Shown one piece after another: positions 1 to 6,118 of a DNA stretch of 16,529 nt. The position numbers and the translations under genes are program-made. The notes beneath the pieces were generated by a model. The model did not search any database and was not told the origin of the DNA. It saw only the letters and a program-made list of their open reading frames with translations. Position 1 is the stretch's first letter, and every line of letters begins with the position of its first letter. Source of the stretch: DAISJM01 sp036821485 (GTDB taxonomy: Bacteria; Verrucomicrobiota; Kiritimatiellia; CAIQIC01; JAGNIJ01); NCBI GenBank assembly GCA_036821485.1, contig DAISJM010000058.1, positions 1-16,529 of the forward strand, written 5' to 3'.

Positions 1-25
1 GTGGCCGGGGCCGTGGAAAATCCTC

Positions 26-42
26 GTTGAAAAAAAGACAAC
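26..42 (-). terminator. T-tract trailer of the tRNA-Ala locus
   Basis: Read on the minus strand, a weak GTTG/CAAC stem encloses a run of seven T (complement of 30-36). It lies just beyond the CCA end of the 33-bp tRNA-Ala fragment at 50-82. A T-run at this distance is typical of a tRNA transcript end. If the locus was once uninterrupted, this would be the original tRNA-Ala terminator, now separated from the intact gene by about 430 bp. The hairpin itself is poor, so termination strength is uncertain. Confidence 0.35.
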
Positions 43-49
43 TTCAAGA

Positions 50-82
50 TGGTGGAGGGTAGGAGATTTGAACTCCCGACCT
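50..82 (-). repeat. 33-bp duplicate of the tRNA-Ala 3' end (att-like)
   Basis: These 33 bases are identical to 480-512, the 3' part of the intact tRNA-Ala gene. The copy covers exactly the variable loop, the T arm, the 3' strand of the acceptor stem, the discriminator and CCA. Identity stops at 49/479 and at 83/513. Duplicated tRNA 3' ends are the usual mark of integration into a tRNA gene. Here it most likely marks the far end of the small GIY-YIG unit. It has no 5' half and cannot make a tRNA alone. Confidence 0.9.
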
Positions 83-108
83 GGCCGAGCGCGCTTCGCG
101 CCTCGGCC
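83..108 (-). other. GC-rich hairpin abutting the tRNA fragment
   Basis: A near-perfect inverted repeat has seven outer pairs (83-89 with 102-108) and four inner GC pairs around a TTC loop, with one bulged base. It fills the space between the stop codon of the GIY-YIG gene (115-117) and the first base of the tRNA fragment. There is no T-run directly after it. It could stabilise the mRNA 3' end, stop transcription weakly, or be a structural end of the element recognised by the nuclease. Confidence 0.6.
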
Positions 109-114
109 CGCTCT

Positions 115-411
115 CTACAACAATTCCAGATCAGGCATTACCCGCAGGACAAACCGACGAATACTCTCCGCGCTCTTCTTTCGCTTCAACTCCGCTTCGC
201 GGGCCCTCGCGGCAGACAGGCTGGCATGAGTCTCATGGTACGGCATCCACCACGGTCCACGATTCTTAGTAGCCGCAGAGTAACCGCATTGATGCTGCCG
301 AAAGCGCTTGAGGAGGTCTTTGCAGGACCCGATGTAGAACCGCCCCGTGGACTTGCTTTGGAGGATGTAGACGAAATGAAGACTGGCCTGCCAAGGCGTA
401 GTTCGGAGCAC
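115..411 (-). CDS. small GIY-YIG nuclease domain protein
   Basis: A 98-residue single-domain protein of the GIY-YIG superfamily (UPF0213/YhbQ-like, related to the UvrC N-domain and to homing endonucleases). Visible motifs are VYI at residues 14-16 and YIG at 26-28, a basic helix with the expected arginine (KRFR, 35-38), and the C-terminal helix with R71-E72 and LK, where E72 is the likely metal-binding catalytic Glu. There is no in-frame ATG near the domain. I chose the GTG at 411-409 because a GGAG lies six bases upstream, but both sit inside the hairpin of the proximal 48-bp repeat. The frame stays open upstream through both repeats and the tRNA, so the true start is uncertain. All core motifs are present, so the protein looks intact. 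Function beyond DNA cleavage is inferred. Confidence 0.75.
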   Translation of the reverse strand: MLRTTPWQASLHFVYILQSKSTGRFYIGSCKDLLKRFRQHQCGYSAATKNRGPWWMPYHETHASLSAARAREAELKRKKSAESIRRFVLRVMPDLELL

Positions 412-473
412 TCCGTGCTCCGGACGAAGACTGGCTTGCCAAGGCGTAGTTCGGAGCGCCCCGCGCTCCGGAC
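378..473 (-). repeat. two tandem 48-bp hairpin repeats
   Basis: Copy 1 is 378-425 and copy 2 is 426-473, followed by a 9-base start of a third (474-482) that runs into the tRNA. The copies differ at four positions. Each contains a perfect 8-bp palindromic stem with a three-base loop (404-422 and 452-470). Two of the four differences are the paired bases A410-T416, which are G458-C464 in copy 2, so the stem is kept. A third difference lies in the loop. The unit is 16 codons long, so it does not shift the reading frame that leads into the GIY-YIG domain. Confidence 0.9.
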
Positions 474-479
474 GAAGAC

Positions 480-555
480 TGGTGGAGGGTAGGAGATTTG
501 AACTCCCGACCTCCTGAATGCCATTCAGGCGCTCTCCCAACTGAGCTAACCCCCC
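480..555 (-). tRNA. tRNA-Ala(GGC)
   Basis: A complete 76-nt cloverleaf with encoded CCA. The 7-bp acceptor stem contains G3-U70, the main alanine identity pair. The D stem is GCTC/GAGC. The anticodon stem is CCTGA/TCAGG with loop ATGGCAT, giving anticodon GGC. The variable loop has 5 nt, and the T arm is 5 bp with a TTCAAAT loop. The 3' end runs straight into the 48-bp repeats, and the last 33 bases are duplicated at 50-82. The gene looks functional. Confidence 0.97.
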
Positions 556-609
556 ACCATAAACTCGATCCGCAAAAAATGAGCCCGGGCTGTCCCGCGA
601 GCAGCGCGT

Positions 610-639
610 ACAGTACAAAACTCTCGTTTGCGTTGTCAA
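610..639 (-). promoter_or_regulatory. sigma70-type promoter of tRNA-Ala
   Basis: On the minus strand a perfect -35 box TTGACA (639-634) and a -10 box TACTGT (615-610) are separated by 18 bases. A GC-rich discriminator follows, as is common for stable-RNA promoters. The expected start is near 603, about 50 bases before the tRNA. With no clear terminator after the CCA, the transcript should continue into the GIY-YIG unit. Confidence 0.65.
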
Positions 640-656
640 TCGCGCCCATGTATCTT
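628..656 (+). promoter_or_regulatory. possible divergent promoter for the exported protein
   Basis: TTGCGT (628-633) and TATCTT (651-656) are spaced by 17 bases and point toward the gene at 725. The match is modest. It overlaps the -35 box of the opposing tRNA-Ala promoter, so the two polymerases could interfere with each other if both are real. Confidence 0.3.
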
Positions 657-724
657 GTTCGAAGCAATGGCCGCGTAGTCCCGCATGCCGCGGGTGATTC
701 GCGCCGAGGAGGAATGACCACATC

Positions 725-1528
725 ATGAAAAACATCCGTTGTCTATCCGCCCTGCTGTTCTGCGTATGTTTCGCCCTGTCGGCTTTTGGGGTTGAAGAGG
801 CCAGTTCCACACCCCCCACCCCCGCACCGGAAGCGTCCGCCGTCGCAGAGTCGCCCACTCCGGACGCAGCACCCGAGGTCGTTGCCACACCGGAAGTAAT
901 GCTTGATGAGGAAGTGGTCGATGAGATGCCGGCCATGCCGGAAATGGAGCCCACCACGGATGTGCCGGCTGCCGAGGCCGCGATCGAGACTGCGCCCGCC
1001 ATGCCGGATGAAGCACCCGCCGCCGCTGAGCCCGCGAAGGCGCCCCGCTTCGTCGTCATCCTTCCCGAGCGGATCGACAATATCTGGTTCTGGTTCTATG
1101 TCACCGACGAGAGCGAACATGTTGTGCAAAGCGCTGTGGAGAAAGCCCTCGTCCGCGCGGGAATCGATGTCGTGGACATCTCGGCTGCCGATGTGTTCGG
1201 CGGCGAAACAATCGAAGCCCTGCTGGGCAAAGACACGGCCGTCGCCAAGGCCCGCCAGCTCGGCGCCGACTATGTCATCCTGGGCACCGCAACAGCCTCC
1301 AAGGCCAGCGAGGGCGTCGCGTACGGCGTCACCGTTATCCGTGCTGGCGCCAACATCACGGCCAAGATTGTCCGCGTGAGTGATGGCAAAATCATGGCGG
1401 TGGTCGACGCCTCGGCGCAGGAAGGTGGTCAAGCCGTTATGGCCGCCGGTCGTGAAGCACTGAAGAAAGCAGGCAAGAACATCGGCGACCAACTCGTGGG
1501 CGCCATTCAGGGCTCTATCGTCCCGTAG
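725..1528 (+). CDS. exported protein, CsgG/FlgT-like fold suspected
   Basis: A 267-residue protein with a clear Sec signal peptide (residues 1-22, basic start then hydrophobic core). A low-complexity Pro/Ala/Glu-rich acidic linker follows (about 24-106) and then a folded C-terminal domain (about 108-267). The domain alternates hydrophobic strands with Gly and ends in a long amphipathic helix. Phrases such as ADYVILGTATAS and a strand pair followed by SDGKIMAVVDAS resemble periplasmic CsgG/LpoB/FlgT-type domains, but I cannot name the family firmly. An AGGAGG (707-712) precedes the ATG by 12 bases. It lies upstream of trmL on the same strand. A periplasmic or outer-membrane-associated role is likely and the substrate is unknown. 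Confidence 0.85.
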   Translation: MKNIRCLSALLFCVCFALSAFGVEEASSTPPTPAPEASAVAESPTPDAAPEVVATPEVMLDEEVVDEMPAMPEMEPTTDVPAAEAAIETAPAMPDEAPAAAEPAKAPRFVVILPERIDNIWFWFYVTDESEHVVQSAVEKALVRAGIDVVDISAADVFGGETIEALLGKDTAVAKARQLGADYVILGTATASKASEGVAYGVTVIRAGANITAKIVRVSDGKIMAVVDASAQEGGQAVMAAGREALKKAGKNIGDQLVGAIQGSIVP

Positions 1529-1553
1529 TCGCAGCGCCGAATATCGTCCGCTG

Positions 1554-1581
1554 GATGCCTCGTCCCCCGGGACCCGGCATC
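1554..1581 (+). terminator. GC-rich hairpin between exported protein and trmL
   Basis: GATGCC (1554-1559) pairs with GGCATC (1576-1581), and an inner GTCC/GGAC stem extends the structure. There is no T-run after it, so it is not a classical intrinsic terminator. It may cap the mRNA of the exported protein or slow transcription into trmL. Confidence 0.3.
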
Positions 1582-1621
1582 GAAATGTGTGCCGACGTCA
1601 GACAGCTCGTGGCATGAACCG

Positions 1622-2143
1622 ATGAAGCACGCCCATTCACGCAAGGCTGAGATTCCATTCCGTTGGCCCACACCCCCACTCCGTGTGGCCTTGGTATCGC
1701 CGGAGATTCCACCCAACACAGGCAACATCGCCCGTCTTTGCGCCGCGACGGGAACACACCTGCATCTCGTGGAGCCCATGGGCTTTCCCATCGATGACGC
1801 CAAGCTGCGACGTGCCGGGCTGGACTACTGGGACTCTGTGGTCATGGCTGTGCACCCGTCGTTTGACGCACTGATGACAACCCTCGCCCCGGCGCGTTTT
1901 TTCTTTTTCAGTACAGCGGGATCCACGCCTTACACATCGATCCATTTCAAACCCGGGGATTTGCTGATTTTCGGATCCGAGACGCGCGGATTGCCCGATG
2001 AAGTGCTGGCTGCCTATCCGGACCGCGTGGTCGGCATACCGATTCAAACCAACCACGTCCGCTCACTGAATCTTTCCTCGGCCGTCGCCGTGGCCGTCTA
2101 CGAGGCCCTGCGCCAAATCAATGGCGAGCACCCTCCCTCGTGA
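1622..2143 (+). CDS. trmL: tRNA (cytidine/uridine-2'-O-)-methyltransferase TrmL
   Basis: A SPOUT-class enzyme that uses S-adenosylmethionine to 2'-O-methylate the wobble base 34 of certain leucine tRNAs. The three SpoU-family motifs are present: EIPPNTGNIARLC (residues 28-40), LIFGSETRGLP (115-125), and IPIQ followed by RSLNLSSAVAVAVYEALRQ (139-165). The last two form the trefoil-knot cofactor site. The protein is 173 residues from the ATG at 1622, close to the usual 150-170. An in-frame GTG at 1589 would add 11 residues, but neither start has a strong ribosome binding site. The residue set matches TrmL (YibK) rather than the longer TrmH/RlmB enzymes. Confidence 0.93.
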   Translation: MKHAHSRKAEIPFRWPTPPLRVALVSPEIPPNTGNIARLCAATGTHLHLVEPMGFPIDDAKLRRAGLDYWDSVVMAVHPSFDALMTTLAPARFFFFSTAGSTPYTSIHFKPGDLLIFGSETRGLPDEVLAAYPDRVVGIPIQTNHVRSLNLSSAVAVAVYEALRQINGEHPPS

Positions 2144-2216
2144 GCAAAAATCGATTGAACACCCCGGCACGGAAAATGGTCTCACCAAGAGAATCGCAAA
2201 ATAGGAGAAACGCCTG

Positions 2217-3206
2217 ATGAACACTGGCATTGGTCTTATTAATGATAGGGTCAAGGACGAGAGCCGATTCATCCCCGCACTGCGCGCGGAAATGGAGAAG
2301 GTCATCATTGGCCAGAAGTATCTTGTGGATCGGCTGATCATCGGCCTGTTGGCCAACGGGCATGTATTGCTCGAAGGCGTACCCGGGCTGGCGAAGACCC
2401 TTTCGGTGAAAACGCTCGCCGCTGCGCTGAGCACCTCGTTCCAGCGCATCCAGTTCACACCGGACCTGCTTCCCGCCGATCTCATCGGCACCCTCGTCTA
2501 CAGCCCCAAGGATGGAAACTTCACCACAAAGAAGGGACCCATCTTTGCCAACCTGATTCTGGCCGATGAAATCAACAGGGCTCCGGCCAAGGTGCAGAGC
2601 GCCCTGCTGGAAGCCATGCAGGAACGCCAGGTTACGATCGGCTTGCAGACCTTCCCGCTCCCAGAACCCTTCCTGGTGCTCGCCACGGAGAACCCGATCG
2701 AGCAGGAAGGCACCTACCCTCTTCCCGAGGCCCAGGTGGACCGATTCATGCTGAAGCTCAAGATCACGTATCCCACCATCGAGGAGGAGCGCCGCATTCT
2801 CGATGCCATGTCCGTGACCGACAAGCACTTCTCCGTAAGCCCTGTTGTTCAACCGGAATCCATCCTCTCCGCACGCAAGGTCGTGGATGAAATCTACGTG
2901 GATGAGAAGATCAAGGACTACATCCTCAGCATCGTCTTCGCCACGCGCGATCCCGAGAAGTACAAGCTGCAGATCAAGGAGTTCATCCGGTATGGGGCTT
3001 CGCCGCGTGCCACGATCTATCTTACAATCGCGTCGCGTGCTCACGCGTTCCTGCAAGGGCGCGGATACGTAACGCCCCAGGACGTCAAGTCCGTGGCCCC
3101 CGACGTATTGCGTCATCGTCTCCTCGTCTCTTACGAAGCCGAGGCCGAGGAGCTTACGTCGGACGAACTGATCAGTCGCATTTTGAACGAACTGCCGGTG
3201 CCATGA
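2217..3206 (+). CDS. MoxR-family AAA+ ATPase
   Basis: A 329-residue cytoplasmic AAA+ ATPase of the MoxR clade, the partner of vWA proteins in Bat-type operons. Walker A is GVPGLAKT (54-61), Walker B is LILADE (113-118), sensor 1 is ATEN (156-159), and an arginine-finger candidate is R176 in QVDRFM. The C-terminal helical lid domain (about 200-329) is complete. MoxR proteins are thought to act as chaperone-like remodelers of metal- or membrane-linked vWA proteins. An AGGAG (2203-2207) stands nine bases before the ATG. It is the first gene of the operon, and the only long gap after it (76 bp) separates it from the DUF58 gene. Confidence 0.95.
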   Translation: MNTGIGLINDRVKDESRFIPALRAEMEKVIIGQKYLVDRLIIGLLANGHVLLEGVPGLAKTLSVKTLAAALSTSFQRIQFTPDLLPADLIGTLVYSPKDGNFTTKKGPIFANLILADEINRAPAKVQSALLEAMQERQVTIGLQTFPLPEPFLVLATENPIEQEGTYPLPEAQVDRFMLKLKITYPTIEEERRILDAMSVTDKHFSVSPVVQPESILSARKVVDEIYVDEKIKDYILSIVFATRDPEKYKLQIKEFIRYGASPRATIYLTIASRAHAFLQGRGYVTPQDVKSVAPDVLRHRLLVSYEAEAEELTSDELISRILNELPVP

Positions 3207-3208
3207 GC

Positions 3209-3240
3209 TCAGCAGTCAGAGGCCGGAGGTCAGCAGTCGC
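3209..3240 (+). repeat. degenerate 7-bp repeats in the moxR-DUF58 gap
   Basis: The gap contains consecutive heptamers CAGCAGT, CAGAGGC, CGGAGGT and CAGCAGT (3210-3237), so the 9-mer TCAGCAGTC recurs with a 21-base period (3209-3217 and 3230-3238). Similar heptameric CAG-rich runs occur between genes in several environmental bacterial lineages. No function is known to me. It sits only two bases after the moxR stop and interrupts an otherwise tightly packed operon. Confidence 0.7.
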
Positions 3241-3282
3241 AATACCCGGGTTTCAACTTTCGAATCTCAGGATTTCCACACC

Positions 3283-4167
3283 ATGATTCCCAAGGAGATA
3301 CTGAAGAAAGTCCGGCGGATACACATCCGCACCAAGCATATGGTGACGGATGTGTTCGCCGGGCAGTATCACAGCGTCTTCAAGGGACAAGGCATGGAGT
3401 TCCAGGAGGTCCGGGAATACATCCCCGGCGATGAAATCCGTTGGATCGACTGGAATGTCACGGCGCGCATGGGACACCCCTATGTGAAGAAATTCACGGA
3501 GGAGCGCGAACTCACCGTGATGCTGCTCGTGGATGTCAGTGAATCCAACACCTTCGGCAGCACGCCACAACTCAAGAAGGATCTTGTGGCCGAGGTTGCA
3601 GCCGTGCTGGCCTTCGCCGCCATCCAGAATAATGACCGCGTCGGTCTCATACTCTTCTCCGATACGGTCGAATGCTTTATCCCCCCGCGAAAGGGCATCG
3701 CCCACGTGCTCCGTGTCATCAGGGAGACCCTCTACTTCAAGCCCCGGCACAAGCAGACCCGGCTCTCGGCGGCACTCGACTTCCTGAATCGCGTTGCCAC
3801 GCGCAAGACCGTCTCCTTTCTGATCAGCGATTTCCTCACATCGGAAAATCTCAAGCGCCCCATCACGCTGACGGCTAAGCGCCACGACCTCGTCAGCATC
3901 TTCGTCGACGATCGGCTTGAGCAGGCATGGCCCTCCGCAGGCGTCATCGATTGGATCGATGCCGAGACCGGGCGCCGTCATCTGGTCGACACGTCTGACG
4001 CCGCCACCCGCCGCACTTTCGGGCTCATGCAAACACAGCGTCGCGAGAACACCGAGGAACTGCTTCGCTCCTCCGGTGTCGACATCGTCCGCATTCACGC
4101 AGGCGAGTCGTACGATCGCGAACTCATCAGATTCTTCAGGCAGCGGGAGCGGCGACTCCGAACATGA
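3283..4167 (+). CDS. DUF58 domain protein of the Bat operon
   Basis: A 294-residue soluble DUF58 protein, the usual neighbour of MoxR. The hallmark stretch is intact: residues 28-61 with GQYHSVFKGQG, EVREYIPGDEIRWIDWN and TAR, then a vWA-like fold with the metal-site motif DVSES (84-88, DxSxS). It has no signal peptide or membrane segment, so it probably acts in the cytoplasm at the membrane. The start has only a weak CAGGAT element upstream. Its stop overlaps the next start as ATGA (4164-4167), which implies translational coupling. The exact biochemical role of DUF58 proteins is unknown; adaptor between MoxR and the vWA membrane proteins is an inference. Confidence 0.95.
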   Translation: MIPKEILKKVRRIHIRTKHMVTDVFAGQYHSVFKGQGMEFQEVREYIPGDEIRWIDWNVTARMGHPYVKKFTEERELTVMLLVDVSESNTFGSTPQLKKDLVAEVAAVLAFAAIQNNDRVGLILFSDTVECFIPPRKGIAHVLRVIRETLYFKPRHKQTRLSAALDFLNRVATRKTVSFLISDFLTSENLKRPITLTAKRHDLVSIFVDDRLEQAWPSAGVIDWIDAETGRRHLVDTSDAATRRTFGLMQTQRRENTEELLRSSGVDIVRIHAGESYDRELIRFFRQRERRLRT

Positions 4168-5126
4168 ACTCCAGCCGTCATAGGATATCCGTGCTCGTCT
4201 GCCTTGCGGCCGCCATCGCGGTCGCAAGTCTTGGCTGCTCCCGGAAATCGCAGACCGCGACGGTTCCGCACGACTTCCATGCCGAGTTGTCGCTGAGCAC
4301 GAATTCCATTCGCGTGGGTGATGTGCTGACCCTCACCCTCAAGGTCAATCACCCCGCAGGCGGCCGTCTTTCTATCCCCGATCTCGCTCTCGACAAGGAT
4401 ATCGTGATTCGCCGCCACGATAGCCGAACCGAGGCCTTGGATGACCAGTGGGTGCGCACAACAACGACCTTCGCGCTGACGTCGTTTGCCGTAGGCGAAC
4501 ACGCGCTCCCAACGGGGACGGTAACCTTCGCAACGACCGGGGCAGATCCGTTGTCCACCCCCTTCCCCTTTGGTTCGTTCTCCGTGGTGTCTGTTCTGAC
4601 GGGAACCAATTCCGCTCCACGCGAAATGAAGGGTCTTGTGACGTGGCCCGGCACCTTCCCTCGGTGGCTCGTGGTCCTGCTTCTCGTGGCCATATTGGCC
4701 GTAGCTGCAGCTCTTGTAACCCGCTATTTCCTGCTCAAGCCCCGCACCATCCTTCAATATCCTCCGCCGGTGCCTCCTCATGAAACAGCCATGCGCCGTC
4801 TTCGCGAGCTTCTCACGCGTGGTTGGATTGAGACTGCTCAAGCCGAGCCCTTCTATGTCGAGCTGTCCTCCATCGTTCGCCAATACATCGAGGAACGGTT
4901 CGCCCTGCGCGCGCCGGAACGTACTACCGAGGAATTCATCCGCGAAGCAGCGAATTCCCACCTGCTGTCGGACACGCATCAGCAGCTTGTCAGCACCTTC
5001 CTCGAGCAATCCGACCTCGTCAAGTTCGCGCGGTTCACCCCTGCGCCCGACACCATGCGATCCGCTTTTCAGGCGGCCGAACGGCTCGTCAACGAAACCA
5101 TTCCCCAGCCGGAGGTCGCCGAATGA
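4164..5126 (+). CDS. Bat-operon membrane protein, DUF4381/BatD-like
   Basis: A 320-residue protein. It has an N-terminal export signal (1-24) ending in ASLGC, a near-lipobox whose -3 residue is Ser instead of Leu. A periplasmic beta-rich region follows (35-150, with TNSIRVGDVLTLTLKV typical of BatD-type Ig-like folds), then one membrane helix (168-190) and a cytoplasmic helical tail (205-320, VELSSIVRQYIEERF and TTEEFI). The tail resembles the C-terminal domains of DUF4381 and BatD proteins. It is joined to both neighbours by ATGA overlaps, so it belongs to the operon. Whether C25 is lipidated or the leader is cleaved by ordinary signal peptidase is unclear. The family assignment is moderate and the gene-structure call is firm. 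Confidence 0.85.
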   Translation: MNSSRHRISVLVCLAAAIAVASLGCSRKSQTATVPHDFHAELSLSTNSIRVGDVLTLTLKVNHPAGGRLSIPDLALDKDIVIRRHDSRTEALDDQWVRTTTTFALTSFAVGEHALPTGTVTFATTGADPLSTPFPFGSFSVVSVLTGTNSAPREMKGLVTWPGTFPRWLVVLLLVAILAVAAALVTRYFLLKPRTILQYPPPVPPHETAMRRLRELLTRGWIETAQAEPFYVELSSIVRQYIEERFALRAPERTTEEFIREAANSHLLSDTHQQLVSTFLEQSDLVKFARFTPAPDTMRSAFQAAERLVNETIPQPEVAE

Positions 5127-6118
5127 GCCTGAAGTATCCATGGATGCTCCTGTTGCTGCTCGCGATCCCCGTGCTGGTCTACCTCCGATTCAGCCGGCGC
5201 CGCCAACCCGCTCTCCAGTTCAGCGATGCGTCCACATTGCATCGCATAGCCCCCAGTTGGGCAGTGCTTGCGCAGCCTCTCCTCCCCATTCTCTATGCAC
5301 TCGGCCTTCTCTCGCTGATCGTTGCCATGGCACGGCCGCAGAGAGGCCTTGCAGAAAGCCGCGTCCATACCGAGGCGGTAGACATTGTTCTGCTTGTGGA
5401 TGTCTCGACATCCATGCGCGCAGAGGATTTCTCAACGGTCACTCGCCGCATCGATCGCCTCGATGCCGCCAAGGACGTGATCGACACCTTCATACGCAAC
5501 CGCGCGAACGATCGGATCGGCATGGTCGCCTTTTCCGCCATGCCCTACACCGTATCCCCCCTCACGCTCGACCACGGATGGCTGATCGAGCAGATGCAGC
5601 GGCTGGAGACGGGCATGCTGGAGGACGGCACAGCCATCGGCGATGCCCTGGCTTCTGCCGTCAACCGGCTCCGCGACAGCAAGGCGAAGAGCAAGGTGGT
5701 CGTCCTGCTCACTGACGGTATGAACAATCGCGGACGCCTGTCGCCGGAGAACGCCGCACAGGCCGCCAAGGCCATGAACGTCAAGGTCTACACCATTGGG
5801 GCGGGAGTCAACGGGCTGGTGCCGATTCGTGTGTCAGATCCCTTCGGTGGACAGCGCGTCATTCAGCAACCGTCCGAGATCGATGAGGGTACGCTCCAGC
5901 GCATCGCCGACATCAGCGGCGCCCGTTACTTCCGCGCCACGGACCTCAAGGGCCTCCAACGCATCTATGACGAAATCGACAAGTTGGAAAAGACGGAATT
6001 CAACGTGGACCAATACACGCGCTTCGAGGAGCGGTTCATGCCTTGGGTGGGGTTTGCGCTTATCTGCCTTGGACTGGAAAGACTCCTCTCGTTAACCAGG
6101 TTGGGACGACTGCCATGA
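5123..6118 (+). CDS. batA: BatA-like vWA membrane protein
   Basis: A 331-residue inner-membrane protein with two N-terminal helices (about 7-20 and 52-70), a vWA domain (about 85-290) and a C-terminal helix (309-325). The metal-ion-dependent adhesion site is complete: DVSTS (93-97), a Thr in DGTAIGDAL (168-176) and TDG (197-199). This N-terminal two-helix plus vWA layout is that of BatA/BatB aerotolerance proteins. The first 25 residues match the BatA N-terminal pattern (W-M-L-L rich followed by a basic stop-transfer). It overlaps both neighbours by ATGA. Substrate and ligand are unknown. Confidence 0.92.
   Translation: MSLKYPWMLLLLLAIPVLVYLRFSRRRQPALQFSDASTLHRIAPSWAVLAQPLLPILYALGLLSLIVAMARPQRGLAESRVHTEAVDIVLLVDVSTSMRAEDFSTVTRRIDRLDAAKDVIDTFIRNRANDRIGMVAFSAMPYTVSPLTLDHGWLIEQMQRLETGMLEDGTAIGDALASAVNRLRDSKAKSKVVVLLTDGMNNRGRLSPENAAQAAKAMNVKVYTIGAGVNGLVPIRVSDPFGGQRVIQQPSEIDEGTLQRIADISGARYFRATDLKGLQRIYDEIDKLEKTEFNVDQYTRFEERFMPWVGFALICLGLERLLSLTRLGRLP

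Larger units (their letters stand above)
50..479 (-). mobile_element. putative GIY-YIG mini-element behind tRNA-Ala
   Basis: The unit starts directly after the CCA of the intact tRNA-Ala and ends with a perfect copy of the tRNA 3' end. Read on the minus strand it holds two 48-bp hairpin repeats (378-473), a GIY-YIG nuclease gene (115-411), a GC-rich hairpin (83-108) and the 33-bp tRNA fragment (50-82). No integrase or transposase is visible. The nuclease, acting like a homing endonuclease on the tRNA target, is therefore the only candidate mobility function. It has no visible promoter of its own and is probably transcribed by read-through from the tRNA promoter at 610-639. That the unit is mobile is inferred from the flanking duplication and is not shown. 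Confidence 0.6.

Noticed and set aside
378..473. CRISPR array
   Set aside because: The two units are directly adjacent with no spacers, and no cas genes are present.
50..555. Conventional tRNA-integrated genomic island with tyrosine integrase
   Set aside because: The insert is about 430 bp and contains only the GIY-YIG gene. No integrase is seen anywhere in the window.
115..1080. A 321-codon minus-strand open frame ending in the GIY-YIG domain
   Set aside because: Only the last roughly 98 codons look like protein. The rest runs through the tRNA, the repeats and antisense to the exported protein at 725, with low-complexity Ser/Ala/Gly.
743..1492. Minus-strand 249-codon open frame rich in Gly, His and Asp
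   Set aside because: It is the mirror of the coding frame at 725-1528, which has a signal peptide and a strong ribosome site. It has no recognisable domain.
3253..4227. Minus-strand 324-codon open frame opposite the DUF58 gene
   Set aside because: It is a long antisense frame typical of GC-rich DNA. The plus strand carries a fully conserved DUF58 protein and this frame has no recognisable domain.
6043..6114. Upstream in-frame start of the BatB-like protein
   Set aside because: It lies deep in batA and adds a non-conserved leader. The ATGA overlap at 6115 matches the other junctions.
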